DNA of 64,000 nucleotides from DYJK01 sp964464825 (GCA_964464825.1 CAYXKL010000001.1:146630-210629); one strand, 5' to 3'. Shown: positions 17,957 to 27,584, counted from the stretch's first letter. Program-made: numbers and translations. The notes: a model not told the origin generated them from the sequence alone.

Positions 17957-18852
17957 TTGCCATTAACAAAAACTTCTATTGCATTCGGTATACATTCAAT
18001 TTCAATTGGTGTATTTCCAGTAAGTTGTCCATCGGGTGTTAAATTTTTTGGGGGATTTGTTTCGATCATTATTTTACTTGCTTTAAAACATTCAACTTCA
18101 TTCATTTTAACATGTTCTCCGGTAAAAATTTTGGGCAAACATTGAAGTAGTCGTAAACGAGAAAGTTTATTGAGTAATGTTATATCCAATAATCCGTCAT
18201 CTATAGAAGCTGAAGGCGCCATTAAAAAATCTTTACCGGTATATTTTGAATTTGAAATTTCAACAAAAATATTTTTTCTCTCAATTCGCTTGCCGTCTAT
18301 TTCTATTGTAAGTGAATATGGTTTAAGGAAAATCGTTCTATGAAAAACTCCCAGAATATATGACAAGTGACCGAAAGCTCTAAGCTTGTAAGCAGTATTT
18401 GCAACATCGGTAACAAATCCTAATCCCAAAATATTTATAAAATAGAATCGATTATTACTGGTTTTGCATAATCCAACATCAACTTTTTTAAGTTTCCCGT
18501 TTCCAATAGCAGCTATTGCATCTTCCCATTTTTCATTATTCAGATTAAGATCGCGCGCAAATGCGTTGCCTCTTCCTATCGGTATCGCCGCTATTGGAAT
18601 TCTCCTTAAAGATTTATTTGAGAAATAACCATTAATTGCTTCGAAAAGAGTTCCATCACCACCGGAAATTGCGATTGCATCATGCTTTTCAAAATCTAGA
18701 TTTTTAATTATTTCAGTACCATGTCCGGCATATTCTGTTTGAGTTGATATATGATTTAATTTTTGTTTTTTGAATTCATTCTTTATATGATGAAAATATT
18801 TTGATCCTTTTCCATTTGCCGATGCCGGATTGTTGAGATGAAATACTTTCAT
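17953..18852 (-). CDS. Diacylglycerol kinase-catalytic-domain lipid kinase (YegS/DgkB-like)
   Basis: The 299-residue protein has the nucleotide-binding 'NPASANGKGSKYF' opening and the catalytic SGGDGTLFEAING (GGDGT at 64-68). 'PIGRGNAFARDL' follows, with a C-terminal beta-sandwich domain containing 'DGLLDITLL' and 'TPDGQLTGNTPIEIE'. It phosphorylates diacylglycerol or a related lipid using ATP at the inner membrane. It is convergent with the dehydratase gene and downstream, on the same strand, of the M64 peptidase gene. Confidence 0.87.
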   Translation of the reverse strand: MKVFHLNNPASANGKGSKYFHHIKNEFKKQKLNHISTQTEYAGHGTEIIKNLDFEKHDAIAISGGDGTLFEAINGYFSNKSLRRIPIAAIPIGRGNAFARDLNLNNEKWEDAIAAIGNGKLKKVDVGLCKTSNNRFYFINILGLGFVTDVANTAYKLRAFGHLSYILGVFHRTIFLKPYSLTIEIDGKRIERKNIFVEISNSKYTGKDFLMAPSASIDDGLLDITLLNKLSRLRLLQCLPKIFTGEHVKMNEVECFKASKIMIETNPPKNLTPDGQLTGNTPIEIECIPNAIEVFVNGN

Positions 18853-18943
18853 TATATGCCTTTATTATTGATCTAACAATACAAAATAAGAGTTTATGAT
18901 TTGCTATCAAACGATGAGGAAGGAAATAGTAAATTCAAATCAC

Positions 18944-18988
18944 AAAAAAATACTGCATTTATAAGCGGCCGTTTCCGTTAATAAATGC
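18944..18988 (-). terminator. Rho-independent terminator of the M64 peptidase gene
   Basis: Reading the - strand, GCATTTATTAACGG and CCGCTTATAAATGC form a long imperfect stem (two mismatches) with a six-base loop, followed by a run of seven T. It lies shortly after the M64 stop codon. Confidence 0.65.
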
Positions 18989-19001
18989 TTCTAAAAAATT
19001 A

Positions 19002-20468
19002 TTATTCCGTATAATACATTATTACTTTTTTTACATGCTCTTCGCAGACTTTACAGAATGGCTTTGTTCCTTTACTAAACATTAAACAATCTAGCATCGA
19101 ACGGTACATTCCTTTTGCAGAATAACCGGCACCTTCAAACACACCCACCTTGCCCCAATATTTACTTTTTGTCAAATATTGATCTACTTCGTCGCTGTGA
19201 GCTTTATCTTTAATATTATACTCGTTTTGTGCCTCATCAATTTCCGATTGCGGAACTCTATTACGTTTCAACTCTGCAATTTTTCTGTTCATTTCTCTCC
19301 GTTCATTCTGCCAAGTTAAATCCATTTTATCATAATCATCTTTTTCCCACAAAGTTGGAACATCAATTTCTTCTGATAATAATTCTTTCCATTTAATATT
19401 TTTTGTGTCGAGTGCTCGTGTTATATTCGGCTCAACCGGTTCCAATCCGGCAGTGTAAAATTCATTGTAAACAACATCGCTGGTGTAATACTCATCTGCC
19501 AATCCGCCGAATGAGTGACCGAACTCATGTAAGAAAATATAGGGACTGAATTGATTATCACTCGTAAATGTGCAGAAGAAATTATAAATACCGCCGCCTC
19601 CGTAACGCGGTGAGTTGCACATAATATAGATTGCATCATACGGAACGTGTGCGGCAAGATCTCGCATTATTTTATTTTCTTCTGTCAACACATACCTTTC
19701 CGAACCAAGCGAGTAAAAAGTTGTGCCTAGGGCTGTGTTTTTATAAATATCAGCACCGGGTTCATCTATTTCGCTCTCTTCGGAAAATTTCAAAACTCCA
19801 TAAATATTAAATTTATCTTTATTAGTTTTAAATGGTTCTTGATTCAAAAATAATTCTGTGTAACGCTTCAAATCTTTTTCAAATTTATCTTTGTCCAATT
19901 CCGAATAACCATCGCCCAATATTACAACATCCACATTTAAGTGAGAATCTCCGCTTGTGTGTGATTTGTAGACTTTAACAGACTTATCCTGGACCGCATC
20001 TTTAATTATATAAAGATCGGCCGGATTAATTTCTGCCGAGAATATTTCATTAAGTTGATTTTGTTTATCTCTCTTTGAAAGAGAAAATATTATTTTGTTT
20101 TTGGGATATGGAATTAGTGCACTTTCGTGATATGTCCGCTTGATTCCATTTGCTGCTTCTTCTGTTGTTTGATATTCTTTAAAGTAGCTGTCAAATCCTC
20201 TTGAGTAAATTAATTGGCTGGAAGCTGCATCATAAATTTTGTAGTAGTAAGCACCGTTGTTAAAATTATCCAATAAATTTTTTGTGCTCCCCGCCCAAAT
20301 TCCTTGTTTGTAAATATGATTTATTGTTACAAACTCTGTTACTGCATCCCCAACATGAAAATAGTCAATCCGCATTGTTTGGTCTGTGAAGTAATCATCG
20401 AAGTGATTTGTTTGAGCACTAAGACAAATAGAAATTAGTAGAAGTGTAAAAACATGAACTGTTTTCAT
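19002..20468 (-). CDS. Secreted M64-family (IgA peptidase-type) zinc metallopeptidase
   Basis: The protein has 488 residues from the ATG at 20468, chosen because it directly precedes a clean signal peptide (KTVHVFTLLLISICLSAQ). A longer in-frame start at 20528 adds 20 residues that do not look like a signal peptide. The zinc site HEFGHSFGGLADEYY (His314, Glu315, His318, then Asp325) is the M64 signature. 'VVILGDGYSE' is the typical start of the catalytic domain. A charged helical insert sits near the C-terminus, followed by a CxxC pair ('FCKVCEEH'). Exported peptidase; substrate unknown. No T9SS tail. Confidence 0.87.
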   Translation of the reverse strand: MKTVHVFTLLLISICLSAQTNHFDDYFTDQTMRIDYFHVGDAVTEFVTINHIYKQGIWAGSTKNLLDNFNNGAYYYKIYDAASSQLIYSRGFDSYFKEYQTTEEAANGIKRTYHESALIPYPKNKIIFSLSKRDKQNQLNEIFSAEINPADLYIIKDAVQDKSVKVYKSHTSGDSHLNVDVVILGDGYSELDKDKFEKDLKRYTELFLNQEPFKTNKDKFNIYGVLKFSEESEIDEPGADIYKNTALGTTFYSLGSERYVLTEENKIMRDLAAHVPYDAIYIMCNSPRYGGGGIYNFFCTFTSDNQFSPYIFLHEFGHSFGGLADEYYTSDVVYNEFYTAGLEPVEPNITRALDTKNIKWKELLSEEIDVPTLWEKDDYDKMDLTWQNERREMNRKIAELKRNRVPQSEIDEAQNEYNIKDKAHSDEVDQYLTKSKYWGKVGVFEGAGYSAKGMYRSMLDCLMFSKGTKPFCKVCEEHVKKVIMYYTE

Positions 20469-20665
20469 AATAATCTCAATTTTATTGTGATTAAAATAAT
20501 AAATAGCATAAGAATTCGCTCCACTCATACGCAGATTAAACGGATCAAAATTGAATAATCAACGAAACTTGACAGGCCTCTTTATTGCCGCTCTGTGTGC
20601 TTCTTTTTCTCTATGCAAAGAGGGGATGAAATCTTTATTTTAGCATTGTAATTAACTATTGAACC

Positions 20666-21328
20666 ATGAAACTATTGAACCATATAATTTTATTATTAAT
20701 CTTATTTTCAACTTTCACGCATTCCCAATCGAACAGCGGTTTTCAAATTGCGCGATTGAAATATAGCGGTGGCGGCGACTGGTACAACGATCCATCGGCA
20801 GAGGTTAATTTGCTGAAATTTATTTCCCAAAACACAAATATAAAAACCAATCCAAAGTATGAATTTGTTGATATTACGTCTGGAAATATTTTTGCTTATC
20901 CATTTTTGTTTATGACCGGTCACGGCAATATTGTTTTTTCGGATTCTGAAGCTGATAAATTAAGAAACTATCTTCAAGGCGGAGGATTTCTTTATGTTGA
21001 TGACGATTACGGTCTGGATAAAGCATTCCGACGTGAAATAAAAAAAATTTTCCCGGACAAAGAGCTTCAGGAAATTCCATTTAATCACGGAATTTATAAC
21101 TGTATGTTCGACTTTCGAAAAGGTCCACCTAAAACACACGAACATGATAATAATGTTCCGCGTGGCTACGGAATTTTTATAGACGGACGATTATCTGTCT
21201 ATTATACTTTCGAAAGTAATCCAAGCGATGGCTGGGCCGACCCCGATGTTCATAAAGATCCAGCTGAGAAAAGAGAAGAAGCACTAAAGTTTGGCACCAA
21301 TATTATTGTTTGGGCTTTAATGAATTGA
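20666..21328 (+). CDS. DUF4159 domain secreted protein
   Basis: The 220-residue protein has a signal peptide (LLNHIILLLILFSTFTHSQ). The DUF4159 domain covers nearly all the rest: 'IARLKYSGGGDWYNDP', 'FLFMTGHGNIVFSD', 'LRNYLQGGGFLYVDDDYGLD', 'FDFRKGPPKTHEHD' and 'GYGIFIDGRLSVYYTFES'. The fold is ThuA/glutamine-amidotransferase-like (family knowledge). DUF4159 genes commonly lie with DUF4175-like, MoxR and DUF58 genes in Bacteroidota; here the DUF4175-like gene follows 84 bases later. Role unknown, probably envelope. Divergent from the M64 gene. Confidence 0.85.
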   Translation: MKLLNHIILLLILFSTFTHSQSNSGFQIARLKYSGGGDWYNDPSAEVNLLKFISQNTNIKTNPKYEFVDITSGNIFAYPFLFMTGHGNIVFSDSEADKLRNYLQGGGFLYVDDDYGLDKAFRREIKKIFPDKELQEIPFNHGIYNCMFDFRKGPPKTHEHDNNVPRGYGIFIDGRLSVYYTFESNPSDGWADPDVHKDPAEKREEALKFGTNIIVWALMN

Positions 21329-21412
21329 TTTTTAATTATAGGGTGGGGTTCTTTTTAACCACGATGAAGAATTCGAATGTAGATAAAATATTTTTACTAA
21401 TTTTTCAAATTA

Positions 21413-24400
21413 ATGAACAACACATTACAAGAGATACATAAAAAGCTTCTCTCAGTAATCGAAAAAGAAAAAAGAAGAGACGGGTTAAATAAGCTTCTTA
21501 CTTTATTAATAGTACTCTCTGTTTTCTTTTTTATGACCGTTCTTTTGGAATCATTTTTCAATTTCAATTCGGTCATCCGCACTTATTTATTTTTAGGAAT
21601 GGTTATCGGTGCGCTTTTATTTGTTTTTATATTTCTTATTTATTCCGTTTTAAAAGATTTACTTTATTATGTAAAACCAGATTATATAAAAACAGCAAGA
21701 ATTATTGGTAATAATTTCCCCGAAATAAGAGACGAACTGGCGAATGCTCTTCAATTAATTGAGAATAAATCCGATCTGCACTCCACAGAGCTAATTGAAG
21801 CGGCATATTTACGTATTTATAACAAAACAAAAAATGCAAACTTTAATTCAATCATCAATTTCAATCAAACTAAAAAATTATTTAAGATATGTCTGTTAAC
21901 TTTGATAATTACATTCCTTATTATTTTTTTAATACCAGAATTTAATTATGCGGCATACCGTTTATTGAATTTTGAGTCTGACTTCACTCCGCCTCCTAAA
22001 TTCAGCTTTATAGTTCTCCCCGGAAATATTAATGCTACAAAGGGTGATAATGTAAATTTATCTGTTGAGGTTTTGGGTCAAATTCCTGATGAAATATTTT
22101 TATCAACCAGAACCGAAGAGGAATCAGAATTTACAGATCATGAATTAAGTGCCGATTCTTTAGGAAAATTCCATTTTGAAATTTTCTCAATCAAAAGCTC
22201 AGTTGAATATTTTGCACATGCTGATAATATTGAAAGCAGTAGATTCAAAATAGATGTAATTAACCGGCCGATAATTACTTTTTTAGAAGCCACTATAACA
22301 CCGCCAGCATATTCGAGATTGCCGCAAATAATACAAAAAGACAATGGCAACATTACTGCACTACCCGGTAGCCGCGTAAATATTAAGATCGGCTCTTCAA
22401 AAGAGATTAAAAAAGCTGTTATTAATTTTAGCGATAGTACAAATTTGGAAATGAAATCAGCTGGCCAATCTGCTTCTTCAACATTTTCGATAAATAAAAA
22501 TATTCAGTATAAAATTTATTTAGAGGACAATAAAAATAATTCTAACTCCGATCCTATCTTGTACAACATTAATACTCTAACCGATGAACTTCCTTCAATA
22601 GAAATTTTATCTCCTAATCAAAATGTGAAGCTAGGAACAAATGGGATACTTTCACTTGCCATAAAAATTCAAGACGATTACGGTTTTAGCAATTTGAATC
22701 TTAATTACACCCTTTCTGCTTCTGAGTATAGAGAAATATCCGATACCTATACTACCTTTCCCTTGGCCTTCCGTAAAGATTCTAAGGAAGATGAAATTTA
22801 TTTTCTTTGGGATCTCAATGATTTATATCTGGCAGAAGGTGAAATTTTAACATATTATACTGAAGTCTTCGACAATGATAATATTAATGGTCCGAAGTCA
22901 TCACGATCAGCATTATTTACTATTCAAGTTCCTTCGCTGGATGAATTATTCCAGCAAGCTGATAATACGCACGAACAATCATTAGACGAACTAACAGAAG
23001 TTCTTAAAGAAGCTGAATTGCTCAACAAAGAATTAGAAAATATCAGCAACGATCTTAAACAAAAGAGCAAAGAAATTTCATGGCAAGAAAAAGAAAGGAT
23101 AGAGAAAGCAGCGGAAATATTTAAGGAGATTACCATTAAAGTAGATAATGTTTCCGAAAAATTATCCGACATGAAGAATGATTTAATGCAGAATAATCTT
23201 TTCTCTGAAGAAACTTTACAAAAGTATATTGAACTTCAAGATTTATTAAATGAGCTCAACAGCGAAGAATTAAGTGAGGCGCTGCGTAAACTTCAAGAAT
23301 CTCTGCAAAACTTGATGCGTGATAATGTTCAAATGTCTCTTGAAGAATTAAAAGCCAACGAAAATTACTTTAAGAAAAGTATTGAACGTACACTAAATCT
23401 CTTAAAAAGAATTCAAGTTGAACAAAAGATAGATGAAATGATAAAACGCACCGAAGATATTTCTAACAAACTTGACGAACTTAAAACTAAAACCGAACAG
23501 ACTAATTTAAACAGTAAAAACAATCGTGATGAGTTATCTAAGAAACAAGAAAACTTGACTAATGACCTTAACAATTTACAAAAAGAAATGGATTCTCTTA
23601 CTGAAAAAATGAGTGACCTTTCTGATATGCCTTTAAATGAATTGCAAAAGATGAAAGAAGAATTTGAAAAGCAGAATAACCAGCAGCTTTCCGAAGAAGC
23701 TAAAAAAATGCTGAAGCAAATGGAAAAATTTGAAGCATTAAAAAATCAGCAGCAGTTATCACAAAATTTAGAAAAGACATCCCAACAGCTTCAATCATTA
23801 CAAACAGCAATGCAGCAGATGAATCAAATGCAGACTTTTTATGATATGATGAAAATATTAGATGATTTGCTCACTCTTTCCAAAGAACAAGAGAAATTAA
23901 AAAACAGCACCGATCAACTCGGTCCTACCTCGCCTCAATTGAAAGAGAATTCACGCAAGCAGAATGATCTGCAGAGCAGTCTTAACAAAATATTGAACAA
24001 CATGAGTAATTTATCTCAAAAAACTTTTTCTATAACACCCGAAATGGGTCGTGCTATTGGTCAAGCAAACTCGCAGATGCAGCAATCTATAACTTCTATG
24101 CAGAACAAGAATGCTGCACTTGCCTCGCAACAGCAAACTAAAGCAATGGGTTTTCTAAATGAAGCTGCTAATTTAGTTAAAGCCGGTATTGATCAAATGA
24201 TGAGCGGCGGCGGGCAAGGCGGCGGAATGATGGGGCTTATGCAGCAAATGCAACAGCTATCGCAGCAGCAAATGAATCTTAATCAATTAACTCAAATGCT
24301 CAATCAGGGACAAATGTCGCAAGAAATGTTGTCGCAAGTTCAGCGTTTGGCGCAACAGCAAGAATTAATTCGCAAATCACTTGATCAATTAAATAGAGAG

Positions 24401-24769
24401 GCGAAGGAATCGGGTGAATCTAAAAAACTTGCTTCTAATCTTGATAAAATACTTGATGAAATGAAAGAAGTTGTAACAAATCTTCAAACAGAAAAAATTG
24501 ATGACGATCTTGTAAAACAGCAAGAGAAGATTTTATCAAGAATGCTTGATGCCCAGCGCTCTATCAATGAAAGAGACTATGAGAAAGATAGAAAATCGAA
24601 CACCGGCACAAATATATCCCGAACATCTCCGCCGGAATTGATTCTGAAAACTGAGGAAGGAAAAAATAGATTAAGAGACGAAATGATGAAAGCTATCCGT
24701 GAAGGTTATAAAAAAGATTATGAGGAGTTGATCAGAAAGTATTTTGAAGCACTAGAAAAAAACCAATAG
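21413..24769 (+). CDS. Large DUF4175-like membrane protein with Gln/Met-rich coiled coil
   Basis: The 1118-residue protein has two close transmembrane helices at about 25-47 and 55-80 and a third at about 155-177. A beta-rich periplasmic region follows to about 500, with Ig-like stretches such as 'PSIEILSPNQNVKLG'. From about 505 on it is a very long coiled coil rich in E, K, Q, N and M. This part contains a glycine-rich break 'MSGGGQGGGMMGL' near 930 and Q/M repeats on both sides. The layout matches DUF4175 proteins. Function is unknown; it may be an envelope scaffold or spacer. It is probably co-transcribed with the DUF4159 gene. Confidence 0.78.
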   Translation: MNNTLQEIHKKLLSVIEKEKRRDGLNKLLTLLIVLSVFFFMTVLLESFFNFNSVIRTYLFLGMVIGALLFVFIFLIYSVLKDLLYYVKPDYIKTARIIGNNFPEIRDELANALQLIENKSDLHSTELIEAAYLRIYNKTKNANFNSIINFNQTKKLFKICLLTLIITFLIIFLIPEFNYAAYRLLNFESDFTPPPKFSFIVLPGNINATKGDNVNLSVEVLGQIPDEIFLSTRTEEESEFTDHELSADSLGKFHFEIFSIKSSVEYFAHADNIESSRFKIDVINRPIITFLEATITPPAYSRLPQIIQKDNGNITALPGSRVNIKIGSSKEIKKAVINFSDSTNLEMKSAGQSASSTFSINKNIQYKIYLEDNKNNSNSDPILYNINTLTDELPSIEILSPNQNVKLGTNGILSLAIKIQDDYGFSNLNLNYTLSASEYREISDTYTTFPLAFRKDSKEDEIYFLWDLNDLYLAEGEILTYYTEVFDNDNINGPKSSRSALFTIQVPSLDELFQQADNTHEQSLDELTEVLKEAELLNKELENISNDLKQKSKEISWQEKERIEKAAEIFKEITIKVDNVSEKLSDMKNDLMQNNLFSEETLQKYIELQDLLNELNSEELSEALRKLQESLQNLMRDNVQMSLEELKANENYFKKSIERTLNLLKRIQVEQKIDEMIKRTEDISNKLDELKTKTEQTNLNSKNNRDELSKKQENLTNDLNNLQKEMDSLTEKMSDLSDMPLNELQKMKEEFEKQNNQQLSEEAKKMLKQMEKFEALKNQQQLSQNLEKTSQQLQSLQTAMQQMNQMQTFYDMMKILDDLLTLSKEQEKLKNSTDQLGPTSPQLKENSRKQNDLQSSLNKILNNMSNLSQKTFSITPEMGRAIGQANSQMQQSITSMQNKNAALASQQQTKAMGFLNEAANLVKAGIDQMMSGGGQGGGMMGLMQQMQQLSQQQMNLNQLTQMLNQGQMSQEMLSQVQRLAQQQELIRKSLDQLNREAKESGESKKLASNLDKILDEMKEVVTNLQTEKIDDDLVKQQEKILSRMLDAQRSINERDYEKDRKSNTGTNISRTSPPELILKTEEGKNRLRDEMMKAIREGYKKDYEELIRKYFEALEKNQ

Positions 24770-24923
24770 TGCCTTTTGCGTTTTCAAAAAAAATTAATTC
24801 TTGAAAGCAAAAGAACATCAAAAATTAAGAGTGCCTTTAAATAATATTCTTTAAATAATTCTATTCATCTACTTCTTATAGGTCGAGCAATATGCCCAAC
24901 CTACATTCAATAATTATTTATTA

Positions 24924-25541
24924 TTAATCCCACTTCAGATATTTTGCATCGCCCAATAGTTCTTGTACTCTTCTCGCAACAATTTCATTCTTGTTCTGCT
25001 TTCTTGCTATAAGCGATTCTTTTAATTCCTGAAGTCTTTTTTCGAGTTGTTTTACTTCTTCTTGTTTCTTTAATTCTTTAATATCAAATAATTCAGAAAG
25101 TTTAGATGAAAGTTCACTCTTAATTTTCGACTGATTTCCGCTATCGGCATTTTTATATTTCAATGCAAGCAGTTCAACATCAATTTCTAATTCTTTCTGC
25201 TTTTTTGTTTCCTCCGTCTGTTTTCTGAAATCCAGAACTGCTGGAGTGTTTTTATCCCAATATGTCAATGCGCCATAAAAAGTTGTTTCTCGTAGAAGCT
25301 GATTATACTTATTCTTATTTAGTTTTTTTATCTCTTCAAGTTTTGTTCTTGTTTCGGGAGAAAGATTTTTAAGCAGTTTTTCCTCCTCCTCTTTTGTTAA
25401 ATCACCACTGTAGACTGACATTAATTCGTTGTAAACACGCTCACTTCTATCTGAATGGCCGGAACTAACTTGTGAATAAAGTTTTGTTGCCGGCATCAGT
25501 ATTAAAAATATCAGTATAATTATTACTATTTGTTTTTTCAT
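24924..25541 (-). CDS. Secreted coiled-coil protein of an ECF sigma operon
   Basis: The 205-residue protein has a signal peptide ending near 'KLYSQ'. The mature part is almost wholly charged helix: 'LTKEEEEKLLKNLSPETRTKLEEIKKLNKNKY', then K/E-rich heptads to the C-terminus 'ARRVQELLGDAKYLKWD'. No enzyme motif is seen. It is the third gene after an ECF sigma and its anti-sigma factor, with a gap of 22 bases and an AGGAG Shine-Dalgarno. It could be a periplasmic sensor or effector of that stress circuit, comparable in position to CpxP/CnrX-type proteins; this is inference. Confidence 0.7.
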   Translation of the reverse strand: MKKQIVIIILIFLILMPATKLYSQVSSGHSDRSERVYNELMSVYSGDLTKEEEEKLLKNLSPETRTKLEEIKKLNKNKYNQLLRETTFYGALTYWDKNTPAVLDFRKQTEETKKQKELEIDVELLALKYKNADSGNQSKIKSELSSKLSELFDIKELKKQEEVKQLEKRLQELKESLIARKQNKNEIVARRVQELLGDAKYLKWD

Positions 25542-25563
25542 TGCTAGCTCCTTTAATTAAAAT

Positions 25564-26130
25564 TTAAAAAGAATAAGGATCGGATTCCTTTTCTAATTTT
25601 TCTAAATGTCTGTTTATTAAATCCGTTTCACTATCCCATGTATTCATATTTTGAGATTGAATAAACTCAATTCCTTTTTTTATGTCGTCCATTTGAGATG
25701 ATATATTTTCACCTTCCCAATCAAGAATATCCTTCCCGACTGATTTAATAGTGTTTGGTTTATCGGATAAAAGCGAGACAACAACTGCTATTATTACCAG
25801 GACGCTTGCAAAAGAAATTTTGCCAAAATGAATAAATCTTTCTTTTCTACTTTTTTCTATTAAAATGAATTTATTCCAATATCCGTTTTGTTTTTTCTTA
25901 ACGGCATCATTAATCATTTTTTCAAAAACATCATCACTTAAATCTATCTCTGTAATTTCTTCTGCTATTGATAAAACATTCTCAGTTTCCAACAATAGTT
26001 TTTTACAACTGTCACAGTTTTTCAGATGTTCGCGTAATAATTCTTTCCTATCTACGGGGAGAGCATTATCGATATACAAAAATATTTCTTGATCGAATAT
26101 TTTACACAAAAGCTTTCCATTACTTTGCAT
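25564..26130 (-). CDS. Anti-sigma factor with N-terminal zinc finger and one transmembrane helix
   Basis: The protein has 188 residues from the ATG at 26130; a TTG at 26142 would add four. The N-terminal zinc-binding anti-sigma motif is H35xxxC39xxC42 ('REHLKNCDSCKK'). A single membrane helix lies near residues 107-124 ('ASVLVIIAVVVSLLS'), and the rest forms a periplasmic C-terminal part of about 65 residues. It probably holds the ECF factor encoded just upstream; the reading frames overlap by 11 bases. Confidence 0.85.
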   Translation of the reverse strand: MQSNGKLLCKIFDQEIFLYIDNALPVDRKELLREHLKNCDSCKKLLLETENVLSIAEEITEIDLSDDVFEKMINDAVKKKQNGYWNKFILIEKSRKERFIHFGKISFASVLVIIAVVVSLLSDKPNTIKSVGKDILDWEGENISSQMDDIKKGIEFIQSQNMNTWDSETDLINRHLEKLEKESDPYSF

Positions 26131-26671
26131 CGTAAACACCAATAAATTTTTTTATTTTTTTAATAGAATAATGCATGTGGGATAGAACAGTATTTAGCGG
26201 TTCTCCGGTAATTTCTGCAATTTCTTTGAATGTTAATTCGCCATTAATTCTTAATAAAAACACTTCTCTTTGTTTTACGGGAAGAATTTCGACTGCTTTA
26301 AGAAGTTTTTCTTCTGATTCTTTTTCTATTAATATAGAATGCGGATTACCATTGCCGAGGATTGTTTCTACATTTTCCGTATCATCTAACATTTTATCTT
26401 TATGTTTTTTACGCAGCATATCCACGGCTGTGTTGTGAGCAATAGAAAAGAGCCATGATGAAAATTTATTTTGTTCGTTATATTTTGGTAATGAGCACCA
26501 CACTTTGATTAATATCTCCTGAAAAATATCCTCTGACAAATTTTTATCTCCGCTGAATCTATATAGATATGAAAACAGCTTTTTTCTGTAAAGCTTTACC
26601 AGATCTCCAAATGCTGCAGATTCCCCCTTTCTGCATCTCTCAATGAGCATGCTTTCACTTATTAGACTCAT
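26120..26671 (-). CDS. ECF-type RNA polymerase sigma factor
   Basis: The 183-residue sigma-70-family ECF factor has region 2 with 'FGDLVKLYRKKLFSYLYRFSGDKNLSEDIFQEILIKVW' and 'FSSWLFSIAHNTAVDMLRKK'. Region 4 has 'LPVKQREVFLLRINGELTFKEIAEITGEPLNTVLSHMHYSIKKIKK'. First gene of a sigma/anti-sigma/secreted-coiled-coil operon, which suggests envelope-stress control. The roughly 180 bases upstream are AT-rich and hold no exact TAnnTTTG box, consistent with autoregulation by the ECF factor itself (inference). Confidence 0.93.
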   Translation of the reverse strand: MSLISESMLIERCRKGESAAFGDLVKLYRKKLFSYLYRFSGDKNLSEDIFQEILIKVWCSLPKYNEQNKFSSWLFSIAHNTAVDMLRKKHKDKMLDDTENVETILGNGNPHSILIEKESEEKLLKAVEILPVKQREVFLLRINGELTFKEIAEITGEPLNTVLSHMHYSIKKIKKFIGVYDAK

Positions 26672-26848
26672 ACTCTCGCTTTTTCTATTACTGTAAACGA
26701 TATGGCTTGCTGTTTTATTGTATTAACAGATTTAATCTTTTTTGATAATAATTAGACGCTTGAAATGGTTTATTTGATATGATATTGTAGCTCCAGTAAG
26801 TTCGGGGGAGTATTTACATAAAAATTATTATAAGAATCTATTCTATTC

Positions 26849-27451
26849 TTAATTTAATGCCATCCGGTTCAAAAAATCTTTTGAGCCGGAGCCCAAACTT
26901 AAAACCGTTTTCATTGCTTGCTCTATTGGATAATCAATTTTTATTACAAACTCTTTTTTAATGTGATAAATATATCCACCGGTTGGCGCCGGTGCAGACG
27001 GAATAAAAACAGTAATATAATCGTTGTCACTTTCGTCTGTAATAAAAGCCGTGATCATTGTATCATTGCCAAATGGCTTTACTAATGCAACAGATTTGAA
27101 AATTAATTTATCCCCTCCAAATAATTGAATAACTGTTTCTTTAATTATTCGATATAACGGGATTCGTTTTAAAAACCGCTCTTCAAAAATGTGAAAGAAA
27201 AATTTTCCGATTCTTGTCTGTACCAATAAACCAACAATAAAAAAGAGAAGTAAAATTATTACTATTGCCGTAGCAGATGCAGCGAGCTCGCTGAATTGTG
27301 TGGTTTCGGTTAATATGTTGGTTATCGGACGGACTTTGTCTATCAACGTATCATAAAGCCATCCTAAAACAAAAATCAAAACTATAATAGGCAGCACAAC
27401 AAGAAATCCGCCGAATAATGTTGTTTTTATAAATGATTTTATCTTTTCCAT
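26849..27451 (-). CDS. DUF502 family membrane protein
   Basis: The 200-residue protein has two N-terminal transmembrane helices: 'LFGGFLVVLPIIVLIFVLGWLYD' (about 13-35) and 'ASATAIVIILLLFFIVGLLVQT' (about 57-78). The DUF502 core 'GKFFFHIFEERFLKRIPLYRIIKETVIQLFGG', 'VALVKPFGND' and 'VFIPSAPAPTGGYIY' follows. The family occurs across bacteria and plants (LIKE COV); its biochemical role is unknown. A strong GGAGG Shine-Dalgarno precedes the ATG. Confidence 0.9.
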   Translation of the reverse strand: MEKIKSFIKTTLFGGFLVVLPIIVLIFVLGWLYDTLIDKVRPITNILTETTQFSELAASATAIVIILLLFFIVGLLVQTRIGKFFFHIFEERFLKRIPLYRIIKETVIQLFGGDKLIFKSVALVKPFGNDTMITAFITDESDNDYITVFIPSAPAPTGGYIYHIKKEFVIKIDYPIEQAMKTVLSLGSGSKDFLNRMALN

Positions 27452-27491
27452 TATTTCCTCCGTAAACCTTGTAAAGTGATTATCACATAAT

Positions 27492-27499
27492 CAAAATTA
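27492..27499 (-). promoter_or_regulatory. -7 promoter box TAATTTTG before the DUF502 gene
   Basis: An exact TAnnTTTG on the - strand, 40 bases upstream of the DUF502 ATG. No clear -33 partner. Confidence 0.4.
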
Positions 27500-27549
27500 A
27501 TGAATTAAGCGGAAGGAATTTAGTTTGATAAACTGAATTGTAAAATTTA

Positions 27550-27573
27550 ATGGGTCTCTTTGTTAAGACCCAT
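27550..27573 (-). terminator. Probable terminator after the VOC-family gene
   Basis: ATGGGTCT and AGACCCAT form an eight-pair stem with an eight-base loop, starting about 12 bases past the VOC stop codon. The - strand 3' side continues TAAATTTTA, a poor T-tract, so confidence is moderate. Confidence 0.5.
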
Positions 27574-27584
27574 AAAATTAAATG

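Noticed and set aside
20577..20623. Long-range hairpin CCTCTTT/AAAGAGG between the M64 and DUF4159 genes
   Set aside because: Only seven pairs with a 33-base loop; not convincing as a riboswitch or terminator.
24773..24813. Imperfect hairpin CTTTTGC/GCAAAAG after the DUF4175-like gene
   Set aside because: It has a bulged stem, a long A-rich loop and no following T-run, so it was not called a terminator.
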